Shown one piece after another: positions 8,497 through 17,019 of a DNA stretch of 64,000 nucleotides. The stretch is from Pseudoalteromonas luteoviolacea S2607. Lineage in GTDB: Bacteria > Pseudomonadota > Gammaproteobacteria > Enterobacterales > Alteromonadaceae. A model generated the notes under the pieces. The model was not told the origin of the DNA and did no database searches. It saw only the letters and a program-made list of their open reading frames with translations. A program made the translations under genes and the position numbers. Numbering within the stretch: position 1 is the stretch's first letter; each line of letters opens with the position of its first letter. The DNA lies in assembly GCF_001625575.1 (NCBI RefSeq), contig NZ_AUXV01000056.1, positions 186,001-250,000 of the forward strand, given 5' to 3'.

Positions 8497-9351
8497 ATGT
8501 GGAACCTTGTAAATCAATACATCAGTGATGCAATTCATGACCATTTTGAGTTTACTCGCAAAACACAACTGCCCTGCAGTGCTAAATCTAAAACTTTTAA
8601 GATAGAAAACGATAAGCACAGTTTTCTGGTAAAAGTTGACCAAGTATGCGCACTTGAACGCTATGAGTGTGAAGCGCAAAACCACACGCTTTTGATTAGA
8701 GACAGTGACTTTTTAGTCGCAGATCCCATCACTATAGGCTCAAGCCTTGAGTATTGTTTTATTGTTTTTGAGTGGCTAAACACACAGCCCGACCAAGAAA
8801 ATTGGTATGAATGTGGTAGAACACTTGCCAAAATGCACGCTCGACATGAACAAGAAATGTTCGGCCTAGAACAAGACAATTACCTACTGGGCTTATCGCA
8901 ACCTAACCAATGGCACAAGAAGTGGTCTATTTTTTTCGCAGAAGAGCGCATTGCTTGGCAGCTTCAGCTTCTTCAAGAAAAGAATATATCGTTGGTCGAT
9001 ATCGATCGGTTTGTCGAACAACTTAAACCCTTACTTAACCATCCACTGCAACCATCTTTACTACATGGATACTTTTGGCGAGGTAATATCGCGTTTTCCC
9101 ATAAAAAGCCGTGCCTGTACTCTCCAGCATGTTATTACGGAGACAGAGAGGTCGATATTGCCAACAGTGAACTCTTTGCGGCCTTACCTGAGGCTTTCTA
9201 CACCGGTTACTCGGACACTTACCCGCTTGAGCACAGCTATCAGCAACGTAAAGGTATTTATCAGCTGTACACGCTTTTATGCCATGCCAACTTGTTTGCT
9301 GGGGACTATATATTACAGTCTCAAAAGCAAATTGAGGCAATTTTAAAATAG
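8497..9351 (+). CDS. fructosamine-kinase-family protein with lost catalytic residues (probable pseudokinase)
   Basis: A 284-residue protein collinear with E. coli YniA (fructosamine kinase family, APH fold) from its MW start to the C-terminal QLYTLL segment. Conserved parts are VKVD (Lys46), SIFFAEERIAWQLQL, QPSLLHG, WRGN and YYGDREVDIA. Key positions differ: the HGD catalytic Asp is Tyr192 (LHGYFWRGN), the Mg-binding Asp of the DPA motif is Ser209 (YSPACYYGD), and the Gly-rich loop after residue 25 reads CSAKSKTF. The frame is intact and the rest well conserved, so it looks like a selected protein rather than a decaying gene. Kinase activity is unlikely; a ligand-binding role is inferred. 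Confidence 0.85.
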   Translation: MWNLVNQYISDAIHDHFEFTRKTQLPCSAKSKTFKIENDKHSFLVKVDQVCALERYECEAQNHTLLIRDSDFLVADPITIGSSLEYCFIVFEWLNTQPDQENWYECGRTLAKMHARHEQEMFGLEQDNYLLGLSQPNQWHKKWSIFFAEERIAWQLQLLQEKNISLVDIDRFVEQLKPLLNHPLQPSLLHGYFWRGNIAFSHKKPCLYSPACYYGDREVDIANSELFAALPEAFYTGYSDTYPLEHSYQQRKGIYQLYTLLCHANLFAGDYILQSQKQIEAILK

Positions 9352-9428
9352 CTGAAACACAGCGGTAATAATTGCAATAACTGCTATAATAGAGAAAGGA
9401 ATGACAGAGCGGTTGTTGGAGTAAAACC

Positions 9429-9632
9429 ATGAAACAGCTGTATCACCAACGTATAAGTTGCCCTCACTGTGGTCACCACATTTTTGTAGATTTGGATACC
9501 AGTGAAGGCGATCAAGATTATTACGAAGATTGCGCAGCATGCTGCAACCCAATTCATCTAAATATGCATATTGATGAAGCAATCAACAAATTGGAATTAC
9601 GAATCGACAGTGATGACGAGCAAATCTTTTAA
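9429..9632 (+). CDS. CPXCG-motif cysteine-rich protein
   Basis: A 67-residue protein with CPHCG at residues 11-15 and CAACCNPI near residues 37-44, separated by an acidic DLDTSEGDQDYYED stretch. This is the pattern of the Cys_rich_CPXG family of small zinc-ribbon-like proteins. It probably binds zinc; role unknown. It ends four bases past the stop of ribE on the opposite strand, so the two genes converge and overlap slightly. Confidence 0.85.
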   Translation: MKQLYHQRISCPHCGHHIFVDLDTSEGDQDYYEDCAACCNPIHLNMHIDEAINKLELRIDSDDEQIF

Positions 9633-10270
9633 TCAATCGGGTTTAGCGTGTTTTTTCTCAAGTAATGTTCTACGGTGTTAACGATTGTGTAGGTTTGCTG
9701 GTCAACTTCAATATTGAGTTTATCACCGTTTAAGGCACGCCCGATATTCGTAATCGACAGCGTCTCAGGGATCAGATGAAGCCAAAAGCCATCTTCTTCT
9801 ACTTGACCTACAGTAAGGCTTGCACCATTTACAGCAATAAACCCTTTATAGAAGACGTATTTGGACCACTCTTTGGAAAGCAAAAGTTTAATTTTCACGT
9901 TTTCTGCTGTTCTCACAACCTGATCAACCGTTGCCATATCGTGAATGTGACCAGAGACAATATGCCCACCAAGCTCTGTACCAAATGTCACCGAACGTTC
10001 AAAGTTTACCTTATCACCACATTTTAAATTGCCCAGATTAGTCAGCTTTAACGACTCATCAATCACATCAAAGCTAACTTGACCAACTACATCTGATTGA
10101 TTAATTTCAAATTGAACGACGGTTAAACAACAGCCATTGACAGCGATGCTTGCTCCAATCGTTAATTGCTGCAGGTATTCATTACCAACAGACAAAACCA
10201 AGCGCATCACGCCATCATTTAAAACTGCACTGACAACCGACGCTTGAGTTTGAACAATACCTGTAAACAT
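9629..10270 (-). CDS. ribE: riboflavin synthase (alpha chain)
   Basis: A 213-residue protein, the same length as the E. coli enzyme (also called ribC). It begins MFTGIVQ and shows the two lumazine-binding barrels in tandem: GASIAVNGCCLTV with GGHIVSGHI in the N-half, and KGFIAVNGASLTVG with HLIPETL in the C-half. It dismutates two 6,7-dimethyl-8-ribityllumazine molecules to riboflavin. It is monocistronic here, with no other rib gene next to it, and I see no FMN riboswitch in the 120 bases upstream. Confidence 0.95.
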   Translation of the reverse strand: MFTGIVQTQASVVSAVLNDGVMRLVLSVGNEYLQQLTIGASIAVNGCCLTVVQFEINQSDVVGQVSFDVIDESLKLTNLGNLKCGDKVNFERSVTFGTELGGHIVSGHIHDMATVDQVVRTAENVKIKLLLSKEWSKYVFYKGFIAVNGASLTVGQVEEDGFWLHLIPETLSITNIGRALNGDKLNIEVDQQTYTIVNTVEHYLRKNTLNPID

Positions 10271-10407
10271 GTTTTTTCCGAGAATAAGATTATGCGTTTA
10301 GTTTACCCTAACCTCGGTCAGCCTGAAACAATATGAAACAAGTTATTTCATAGATAAAAAGCAAAAACTTCAATAGAATACCTTTTTTGAGAATTCTGAG
10401 TTTTAAT

Positions 10408-11766
10408 ATGAAGTTTGAACTTTGGGAAGCCAAAAGACTTGTGCGATTGGCGACGCCAGTTTTTCTTGCTCAAGTTACATTGGTACTAATGTCTGTGGTT
10501 GACACAATGATGGCTGGTCAGGTAAGCCCGAGTGATTTAGCTGCACTGTCTATTGCTACCGGTGTAATGAACCCACTCATGTTTTCTTTACAGTCCATTT
10601 TGTTGGCTATTACCAGCCTTGTCGCACATAGTTACGGTGCTAAAGACCAATCCAGTATTAAGCGCTTTTTTCAACAGGGGTTATATTTAGCTGTCGCGCT
10701 CTCTACGCTCGGCTTTGTTGCTAGTTATTTTACGCCAGGCCTATTCGCGAGTATCGGCACGGAGCCGCACATAGCTCAACTTGCACAAGATTACATTGAT
10801 TACGTCAAGTACGGTCTAGTGGCCTTTTTAGTGTTTTCAGTTTACAGAAATGTTATTGAGGGCATGGGTAACACCAAAGTGGCATTTTACATTGGCGTAC
10901 TAGGCCTGTGCATTAATGTTGTAGCCAATTATATCTTTATTTATGGCAAGCTAGGCATGCCAGCGCTTGGTGGGGCCGGCTGTGGTGTAGCGACAAGTAT
11001 TGTGATTTGGACGATGGCCATTACTCAAATTTGCTATAGCCTCAAAAGCAAGACGATTAAAGGTAAGTGGCTATTAAGTGACTTTATGAGACCTCATAAA
11101 GAAACACTACTACAAATATTTAAATTGGGTTTGCCAATCTCATTCGCAACTTTTTTTGAAGTGACCTTATTTGCATGTATCCCGCTATTCATAGCTGATT
11201 TAGGTGCTGTTGCTGTATCAGGTCACCAGGTTGCAGCAAGCGTAACCATGATATTGTTCATGCTCCCGCTAAGTTTATCTATGGCGATAGGAATCAGAAT
11301 AGGTAACATTAGCGGCCAAAATGATGTGCCTAAATTAGTCAACAGTACATTTACCAGTTTTATGCTTGCGATTATTGTCGCGGCAATCGTTGCGCTAGGC
11401 ACATACATCGTTAGAGATGATATAAGTTGGTTATATACTCAAGAAAAAGAGGTTGCTCTACTCGCCTCAAGTATTATTGTGCTCGCCTGTGTTTACCAGT
11501 TACCAGATGCGCTTCAGGTTTCAGCAAATGGTGTGTTACGTGGACTTAGATATACTAAACCAATCACTGGCGTTACCTTTTTCTCTTATTGGATAATCGG
11601 TTTTTCGCTGGGTTACGTATTAGCAAAGACAGACTTTATAGTACCAGCGATGGGCCCGACTGGTTTTTGGATTGGCATAATTGTAGGATTGTCCGTAGCA
11701 GCAGTTCTGCTGATATATTTTGTGAGGAGAAAACTCATTGAAATGCAAACTGCTAATAGCGCTTAG
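10408..11766 (+). CDS. MATE family efflux transporter (NorM-like)
   Basis: About 452 residues with twelve hydrophobic segments arranged as two six-helix halves. The N-terminal ATPVFLAQVTLVLMSVVDTMMAG and the repeat LGLPISFATFFEVTLFACIP are typical of MATE exporters, which expel cationic drugs or toxic metabolites in exchange for Na+ or H+. The ATG at 10408 is preferred to the in-frame TTG at 10387 because family members start just before this helix. The last 29 bases overlap the DUF3080 lipoprotein gene, so the two are co-transcribed and probably coupled. Confidence 0.9.
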   Translation: MKFELWEAKRLVRLATPVFLAQVTLVLMSVVDTMMAGQVSPSDLAALSIATGVMNPLMFSLQSILLAITSLVAHSYGAKDQSSIKRFFQQGLYLAVALSTLGFVASYFTPGLFASIGTEPHIAQLAQDYIDYVKYGLVAFLVFSVYRNVIEGMGNTKVAFYIGVLGLCINVVANYIFIYGKLGMPALGGAGCGVATSIVIWTMAITQICYSLKSKTIKGKWLLSDFMRPHKETLLQIFKLGLPISFATFFEVTLFACIPLFIADLGAVAVSGHQVAASVTMILFMLPLSLSMAIGIRIGNISGQNDVPKLVNSTFTSFMLAIIVAAIVALGTYIVRDDISWLYTQEKEVALLASSIIVLACVYQLPDALQVSANGVLRGLRYTKPITGVTFFSYWIIGFSLGYVLAKTDFIVPAMGPTGFWIGIIVGLSVAAVLLIYFVRRKLIEMQTANSA

Positions 11767-12721
11767 TTTGTCGCTGCTAGGGTGCTCACCGGCCCCTAGC
11801 GATGTTAATCAACAATACAGTGTACGCCTAGCAAATGTACTTGACGTCAGTAAAGCTGTTATTAAAAAGCCTAAAGCCTTGTCATTGACGGCAACCGACA
11901 CGCCAACTTCAAGCTACACGATTTCAGTCATTGACTTAGCAAAATTAGGTCACTGTCGTGTAGCAACACATATCGCCAACCATAACAATCAACTAGGAAA
12001 GCTCGCTAAACCCAGTGAGCGCTTTAAGTATAACGTTAACTTTATCCGTTACGCCCAAACCTGCATAAAGCACCAACAAACTGATAATGATGTCAAAGAG
12101 ACCCTTTCTTTGGCACTGGCAGAAAAAAGAGCAAGCCTGCCAGCATCACTTGCACATGTGTTTACCAATGAAAAGGAGTTAACCAAACTCCTGTCACTAA
12201 CTTTTGAAGAAGTGACATATGAGGTAAGCAATGGAGAAATAGCCGCCCAAGAAGCATTGTCTATTTTAGCGACACTTGCCAACACCTTAAACAACCCCAA
12301 CCTGATTGAAGAAAACAAACTCACCAGCGCGTTGGAAAAATTGAATAATAACCCTTATGTACAATCCTTATTGACCAGCACACAGAAACAGATATTGTGG
12401 AACTCGAGTAGCACGCATTGGCTTTCACAGCTTTCATTAGAAAACGACATTTGCCCTGAGGGAAAAAATAAGAAAAAAGCGAAGGTGCTCAATAACGTAT
12501 TTCAAAAATACTACATTCAGGAAATTCAGGCCTACCAATCAAAACTAGCGCAGCGTTTGCACACCCTAGAACCATACTTCGCAACTTTTACGGAAAAATT
12601 TGGTAAAGACGTCTACCCGAACCCAATTACCCCCTTGATAAATGATCTAAAGCTAACAGCTAAGCAACATGTATTTTGGTGGCAAACATTCTATAAAGTG
12701 TGCAAAGTAAAGCCATTGTGA
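11738..12721 (+). CDS. DUF3080 family lipoprotein
   Basis: A 327-residue protein with an N-terminal signal and lipobox LLGC (Cys at residue 16). The start is a TTG: AGGAG lies eight bases upstream and the lipoprotein signal begins exactly there. The following section matches my memory of DUF3080 proteins (RLANVLDV, a central LAKLGHCRVATHIANHNNQLGK, then FIRYAQTC). The rest is helical and polar. Function unknown; it overlaps norM-like by 29 bases, so a link to the pump is possible but unproven. Confidence 0.75.
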   Translation: MKCKLLIALSLSLLGCSPAPSDVNQQYSVRLANVLDVSKAVIKKPKALSLTATDTPTSSYTISVIDLAKLGHCRVATHIANHNNQLGKLAKPSERFKYNVNFIRYAQTCIKHQQTDNDVKETLSLALAEKRASLPASLAHVFTNEKELTKLLSLTFEEVTYEVSNGEIAAQEALSILATLANTLNNPNLIEENKLTSALEKLNNNPYVQSLLTSTQKQILWNSSSTHWLSQLSLENDICPEGKNKKKAKVLNNVFQKYYIQEIQAYQSKLAQRLHTLEPYFATFTEKFGKDVYPNPITPLINDLKLTAKQHVFWWQTFYKVCKVKPL

Positions 12722-12761
12722 TCAAAAAAAACTCAGACAAACAAAAATTTAGCAAAGATAC

Positions 12762-12790
12762 TTGATCCTAAGTTCAGAGCACTATATATT
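12762..12790 (+). promoter_or_regulatory. probable promoter of the tRNA-Val array
   Basis: TTGATC at 12762-12767 and TATATT at 12785-12790 are separated by 17 bp, and are followed by a GC-rich stretch (AGCCGCCG), as in growth-rate-regulated stable RNA promoters. The first tRNA starts about 33 bases after the -10. Confidence 0.5.
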
Positions 12791-12823
12791 AGCCGCCGTT
12801 GCACAGAAACACTGTGCACTAGT

Positions 12824-12900
12824 ACGACCGTAGCTCAGTTGGTTAGAGCACCACCTTGACATGGTGGGGGTCGGTGGTTCGAATCCACTCGGTCGTACCA
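12824..12900 (+). tRNA. tRNA-Val (anticodon GAC)
   Basis: 77 nt with encoded CCA. Acceptor stem ACGACCG / CGGTCGT, D-arm GCTCAGTTGGTTAGAGC, anticodon stem CCACC / GGTGG with loop TTGACAT (anticodon GAC), T-loop GGTTCGAATCC. First of four near-identical copies. Confidence 0.97.
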
Positions 12901-12929
12901 ATTTAACAAATTTAGGTTACAGATATAAT

Positions 12930-13006
12930 ACGACCGTAGCTCAGTTGGTTAGAGCACTACCTTGACATGGTAGGGGTCGGTGGTTCGAATCCACTCGGTC
13001 GTACCA
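12930..13006 (+). tRNA. tRNA-Val (anticodon GAC)
   Basis: 77 nt, same as the first copy except that the anticodon stem is CTACC / GGTAG, a compensated base-pair change. CCA encoded. Confidence 0.97.
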
Positions 13007-13030
13007 ACCTAATGATGTTAAAAAAATTAT

Positions 13031-13107
13031 ACGACCGTAGCTCAGTTGGTTAGAGCACCACCTTGACATGGTGGGGGTCGGTGGTTCGAATCCACTCGGT
13101 CGTACCA
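13031..13107 (+). tRNA. tRNA-Val (anticodon GAC)
   Basis: 77 nt and identical in sequence to the first copy. CCA encoded. Confidence 0.97.
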
Positions 13108-13118
13108 ATTTATCCTAT

Positions 13119-13195
13119 ACAACCGTAGCTCAGTTGGTTAGAGCACTACCTTGACATGGTAGGGGTCGGTGGTTCGAATCCACTCGGTTGTACCA
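13119..13195 (+). tRNA. tRNA-Val (anticodon GAC)
   Basis: 77 nt. Acceptor stem ACAACCG / CGGTTGT carries a compensated change relative to the other three copies; the anticodon stem is the CTACC / GGTAG variant. The spacer to the third copy is only 11 bases. CCA encoded. Confidence 0.97.
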
Positions 13196-13342
13196 CTCCT
13201 TCTATTTCAATTTCGTTTCTTTTTCTTAAAAGCCCAGCTTATTTTTCTTTCCGCGGTAATAGTTTGTAATACCTTTTTATACTCAATCCACTAGGATCGT
13301 ATATTAGATATTTCCCCCCATAAAAGCGAAGGAAACAAAATA

Positions 13343-13687
13343 ATGACTACCCCAAACCTTAGCCCTAGCGATACAATCAAAGCTATCGAAATTACAAGTT
13401 TTATACATGCTGTTGAACGTAAAAGACTAGGCAGCTTATTTGCCGATCTAAATGACCAAGCCTCGTCTTTACAATCACAAAATGGAGCACTCTCAGCCGA
13501 AGGCGCTGCAAACAATATGCGTGATCTGAATGCTTTGCTTTCAACAGCAGCTGGTGTTGCACTTGCCAACTTTATTGAATCGGGTGACACACAATATTTA
13601 AAGGCGCTTGAAAACCTCGATAATCAGAGCAAAGTCGCTATGAAGCACTTTATTGTGTTATATAATGCAGTAAGTAGCTCCAAATAA
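13343..13687 (+). CDS. hypothetical small helical protein
   Basis: A 114-residue protein with no signal peptide and no Cys, preceded by a good Shine-Dalgarno (AAGGAAACAAAATAATG). It is predicted helical, with Leu/Ala-rich amphipathic stretches (AIEITSFIHAVERKRLGSLFA, shown in part, and LNALLSTAAGVALANFIE). I do not recognise the family. It follows the tRNA array but has its own spacing of about 150 bases, so it is probably separately transcribed. Confidence 0.6.
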   Translation: MTTPNLSPSDTIKAIEITSFIHAVERKRLGSLFADLNDQASSLQSQNGALSAEGAANNMRDLNALLSTAAGVALANFIESGDTQYLKALENLDNQSKVAMKHFIVLYNAVSSSK

Positions 13688-13851
13688 ACTTCTTACGCTA
13701 ATTCCATAAACAGATAATTCACAAACGCGCTTTACGTGTTATAAAGGTACAGCCTATATCACTGTGAAGCGCCCAACATAATCTAGTTGATCATTAACTT
13801 AGCTAAGGATACATTGTTACCTATACCTGATTGAAATTCCTCACGTATTCC

Positions 13852-14397
13852 ATGGCTTTATATACGCTTAGCGACAAAATAATCACAATAAACGCATTCT
13901 TAAACGAACAGGAATGCCTAGATTTCATTGCACAAGCTGAACAGATAGGGTTCAGTTCAGCGGATGTAGCTATCGGTAGTAAACGCGTCGTTATAGAGGG
14001 TATTCGCAATAATGCCCGTGTCGATTGGCTATCAACCAGCCTTGCAAGCATATGGTGGGGGAAACTCAAGCATCTGAACTTACCGAAAATAGATAATAAA
14101 TATCCAATTGGGCTGTCGCCACGGTTTAGATTTTACCGTTACCAAGCTGGCCAGAAATTTAACATGCACAAAGATGGTAGGCAGCTCGTTGACGGACATC
14201 AAACCATGATGACACTACTAGTCTACTTAAACGAAGATTATGAAGGTGGCAGTACAAAGTTCAGACAAGACAATATTGAAATACCCCCTCAAACTGGTAA
14301 AGCACTTATATTTGAACACCACAAATGGCATCAGGGCACAAAAGTCATAACAGGTCGCAAATACGTGTTAAGGACAGATCTAGTTTACAGGAGTTAA
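13852..14397 (+). CDS. 2OG-Fe(II) oxygenase (prolyl-4-hydroxylase-like)
   Basis: About 181 residues with a double-stranded beta-helix dioxygenase pattern: the HxD iron motif in FNMHKDGRQ, a distal His in FEHHKWHQG and the 2-oxoglutarate-binding Arg or Lys region TGRKYVLRTDLVYR. The section LSPRFRFYRYQAGQKF before the motif is typical of P4H-like enzymes. It hydroxylates an unknown protein or small-molecule substrate using Fe(II), O2 and 2-oxoglutarate. The ATG at 13852 is chosen; an in-frame TTG at 13831 adds seven residues, and neither has a good Shine-Dalgarno. Confidence 0.85.
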   Translation: MALYTLSDKIITINAFLNEQECLDFIAQAEQIGFSSADVAIGSKRVVIEGIRNNARVDWLSTSLASIWWGKLKHLNLPKIDNKYPIGLSPRFRFYRYQAGQKFNMHKDGRQLVDGHQTMMTLLVYLNEDYEGGSTKFRQDNIEIPPQTGKALIFEHHKWHQGTKVITGRKYVLRTDLVYRS

Positions 14398-14429
14398 AAC
14401 AGAACCAACCTAAGTCGTTGGCTCTGTTT
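14397..14429. terminator. bidirectional terminator between oxygenase gene and bioD
   Basis: Imperfect hairpin AAACAGA-CCAAC / GTTGG-TCTGTTT with one A/C mismatch and a 7-base loop, flanked by A and T runs, between convergent genes. Confidence 0.65.
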
Positions 14430-14459
14430 GCTTGCAGCGATTAATTTTAATCCGTCTGG

Positions 14460-15137
14460 CTAAACGCCTAACAAGCTATTTAAAGCTGGGTGCACTTGCA
14501 TCTTAGCTTTTTCTTCGGAATATGGTGTTACAGCCAGTAGCGGGCAATTAAGCCTTTGTTTAAGTGTCTCTAAATTAGCATCATATTCAGCCATATTTGG
14601 GTCGATTTGATTGGCAACCCACCCTACACACTTGGCTCCAGTCGCTTCAATTGCTTGAAGCGTTAAAAATGCATGATTTAAACAACCCAGCTTCATACCT
14701 ACCACCAAAATGACTGGTAGGTTTTGCTCTGCAACCCAAGTCGACAAAAACTCATCGTCATTAATTGGCAGCGCCCAGCCACCAGCCCCCTCAACGAGGG
14801 TGAACTCAGCCCCTAGCGTAGAGACGTCGGCGAGTTTATTCGTTAAATCTTGTTTTGAGATATGTACGCCAGCTCTGCTTGCTGCAATATGTGGGGCAAT
14901 TGGCGGTTTAAAACAAAATGGATTTATTTGCTCGTATTTACCATGGACATTTGCGGCTTCCATCAAGGTCAATGCATCTTCATTAACCAACTCTCCAAAT
15001 GCCTCTTCTGCTCCCGCAGCAATTGGCTTAAATCCAAGCGCTTTTTTCTTTTTTGATACTAAGTATTTGAGTAGTAAGCTGGTTACATAAGTTTTGCCAA
15101 CTTCAGTATCCGTTCCCGTTATAAAAAACTGACTCAT
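14460..15137 (-). CDS. bioD: dethiobiotin synthetase
   Basis: A 225-residue ATP-dependent carboxylase that closes the ureido ring of 7,8-diaminopelargonate to give dethiobiotin. The P-loop GTDTEVGKT is at residues 8-16, with FKPIAAG and LVEGAGGWALP as further family motifs. It is the last gene of bioBFCD; its ATG overlaps the bioC stop by one base (TAATG), so translation is coupled. Confidence 0.96.
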   Translation of the reverse strand: MSQFFITGTDTEVGKTYVTSLLLKYLVSKKKKALGFKPIAAGAEEAFGELVNEDALTLMEAANVHGKYEQINPFCFKPPIAPHIAASRAGVHISKQDLTNKLADVSTLGAEFTLVEGAGGWALPINDDEFLSTWVAEQNLPVILVVGMKLGCLNHAFLTLQAIEATGAKCVGWVANQIDPNMAEYDANLETLKQRLNCPLLAVTPYSEEKAKMQVHPALNSLLGV

Positions 15138-15889
15138 TATTTTGTTAACTCCAAAAATGCGACTTCATAGCTTACGTAGGCGCAACCGTCCGTAATTGGG
15201 TAAGAATCTAACAGTGCTTGATAGCTTTTTTTACCTACCAATCCCCTTCGATTCTCGGTGCTATTAAGTTGATTCGCACCAATGTTTTTTACTGATTTCA
15301 TTGCTGCTTTTGGTGTATCAAACATATCCACTAAACATCGTTTGCTAACCGAGCGGATGCCAAAACCAGCCGCTCTTGCTGCTGCCAGTAGGCTTTCAAA
15401 ATCTATAAACTTATTCACATGACAGTGCTCATCGACTCCCTGCCAAGCCGTTGCAATTTCCCTAAGAGATCCATCGACTACAATCGAAAGGTGCGCCCTG
15501 CCCCCCGACTTTAAGATGCCATGTAGCTTCGTTAGCAGCTTGGGCAAGTCGCCACTCCACTGCATCGCAAAGTTACTAAAAATACAGTCGAAAGAATTTG
15601 CCAAGAAAGGGAGGTTATCCATATCAGCACATACTTTATATGCACCTTGTGGCCCTTGATTAAGCATACTTTGGCTTAAATCTAGCGCAACTAAGATATC
15701 ACTTTTTGTAGATAAAGTACTGTGATGTTGCATAGGGCCAGCACCGAGATCAAGCATCGCGTCATAGTTCTTATTCATACCCGACAGGAGAATTTCTGCT
15801 GACCGCTTTTGTACGTTTGCATGCTTCAAATATTGAGCAGATGCACGCGAAAACTTACTTGCAACTTGCACCTTAAGTGCTGCACTCAT
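15137..15889 (-). CDS. bioC: malonyl-ACP O-methyltransferase
   Basis: A 250-residue SAM-dependent methyltransferase with motif I MLDLGAGPMQHH, then ALDLSQSML and FSNFAMQWSGDLP. It methylates malonyl-ACP to start pimelate synthesis. The ATG at 15889 is chosen over an upstream in-frame start because GGAGG lies just before it and it overlaps the bioF stop in an ATGA arrangement. Third gene of the operon. The downstream esterase BioH is not in this operon. Confidence 0.93.
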   Translation of the reverse strand: MSAALKVQVASKFSRASAQYLKHANVQKRSAEILLSGMNKNYDAMLDLGAGPMQHHSTLSTKSDILVALDLSQSMLNQGPQGAYKVCADMDNLPFLANSFDCIFSNFAMQWSGDLPKLLTKLHGILKSGGRAHLSIVVDGSLREIATAWQGVDEHCHVNKFIDFESLLAAARAAGFGIRSVSKRCLVDMFDTPKAAMKSVKNIGANQLNSTENRRGLVGKKSYQALLDSYPITDGCAYVSYEVAFLELTK

Positions 15890-17019
15890 AATACATCCTC
15901 CAGACACCTAACCAAGTATTCGATGTCTTCTTTTTGGTGCGCAGCAGTCAGTGTGACACGTAACCTTGACGTATTGTGCGGCACAGTAGGTGGTCTAATA
16001 GCCGTGAGCCAAATGCCTTTAGTCGAGAGCTTTTTTTGTGCATCCAAGGTGTTTTCAGTACCACCCAAAATCACTGGTTGTATCGCACTATCAGACCCTT
16101 TAAGCGCAATGCCAGCATCTAAAGAGAGCTTTTTAAACAACTCGATGTTAGCTTTCAGGCTACTTCTTGCTTTGTGCGCATCACATAGGCGCGTTAACTG
16201 AGTCGATGCAATTTCTACCAACGCTGGCGAGATAGCAGTTGAATAAGTGTACTCGCGATTGCACTGTAACATGTATTCAATTACTCTTTTACTGGCTAAT
16301 ACCGCTGCACCTTGACAGCCCATCGCTTTGCCAAATGTAATGACTAAAATGTCGGGCTTTACCCCACTCTCAACAGAGCCAAAGCCATTTTCTCCACACA
16401 CACCAAAGCTATGGGCATCATCAATCATCAGCCATGCTTTATGAGTCTGAGTAAGTTGATTAAGCGCGTCTAACGGTGCACCATCACCATCCATCGAAAA
16501 TATGCCTTCACTGACAACAAGTTTGTTATCAGCATCGCTTTTTTCCAGCCTAGACCGCAAGTGCCCCATATCATTGTGATTAAAACGAACTAACTTAGCT
16601 TTACTATTTAAACTGCCATCAATCAGGCTCGCATGGTTCAATTTATCTTGAAACACAGCACTGCTTTGACCAACTTTTGCGTCATGAAACAATGCACTGA
16701 TCACACTGAAATTAGCCGCAAAGCCACTCGCAAATAGCATCGCTCGCTCGAACCCTAAAAGTTCACACAATTTAGCTTCAAACAACCGATGTGTTCTTTG
16801 ATATCCAGTTACCAAAGCTGAGCTTTTACTACCCGGGTTAAAAGTTGACGTTATAGCTAAATCGGCCAGTGCCAAGTAGTCATTACTCGCAAAGTTTAAA
16901 TATTGGCTACCATCAACCTGAATATGCCTAGCAGAGGCCTTTTCAATGCAAACGCGCTGACGCAACAATGCGTCTTGCGCCTTTGCATAAAGCGCTTGAT
17001 CTATATATTCAAACGCCAT
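15886..17019 (-). CDS. bioF: 8-amino-7-oxononanoate synthase
   Basis: A 377-residue PLP enzyme of the alpha-oxoamine synthase family. Motifs visible: FASGFAANFSVISAL, EGIFSMDGDGAPL, the DDAHSFGVCGENG active-site loop and the PLP-Lys in TFGKAMGCQGA. It condenses pimeloyl-ACP with alanine. It starts directly after the bioB stop and overlaps bioC by four bases. Confidence 0.96.
   Translation of the reverse strand: MAFEYIDQALYAKAQDALLRQRVCIEKASARHIQVDGSQYLNFASNDYLALADLAITSTFNPGSKSSALVTGYQRTHRLFEAKLCELLGFERAMLFASGFAANFSVISALFHDAKVGQSSAVFQDKLNHASLIDGSLNSKAKLVRFNHNDMGHLRSRLEKSDADNKLVVSEGIFSMDGDGAPLDALNQLTQTHKAWLMIDDAHSFGVCGENGFGSVESGVKPDILVITFGKAMGCQGAAVLASKRVIEYMLQCNREYTYSTAISPALVEIASTQLTRLCDAHKARSSLKANIELFKKLSLDAGIALKGSDSAIQPVILGGTENTLDAQKKLSTKGIWLTAIRPPTVPHNTSRLRVTLTAAHQKEDIEYLVRCLEDVL

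Noticed and set aside
10271..10407. FMN riboswitch near ribE
   Set aside because: The region is only about 120 bases, AT-rich, and shows none of the conserved RFN-element stems.
12824..13195. Regular repeats of about 77 bases resembling a repeat array
   Set aside because: The repeats fold as complete tRNA-Val genes and the spacers are short and unequal; not a CRISPR array.
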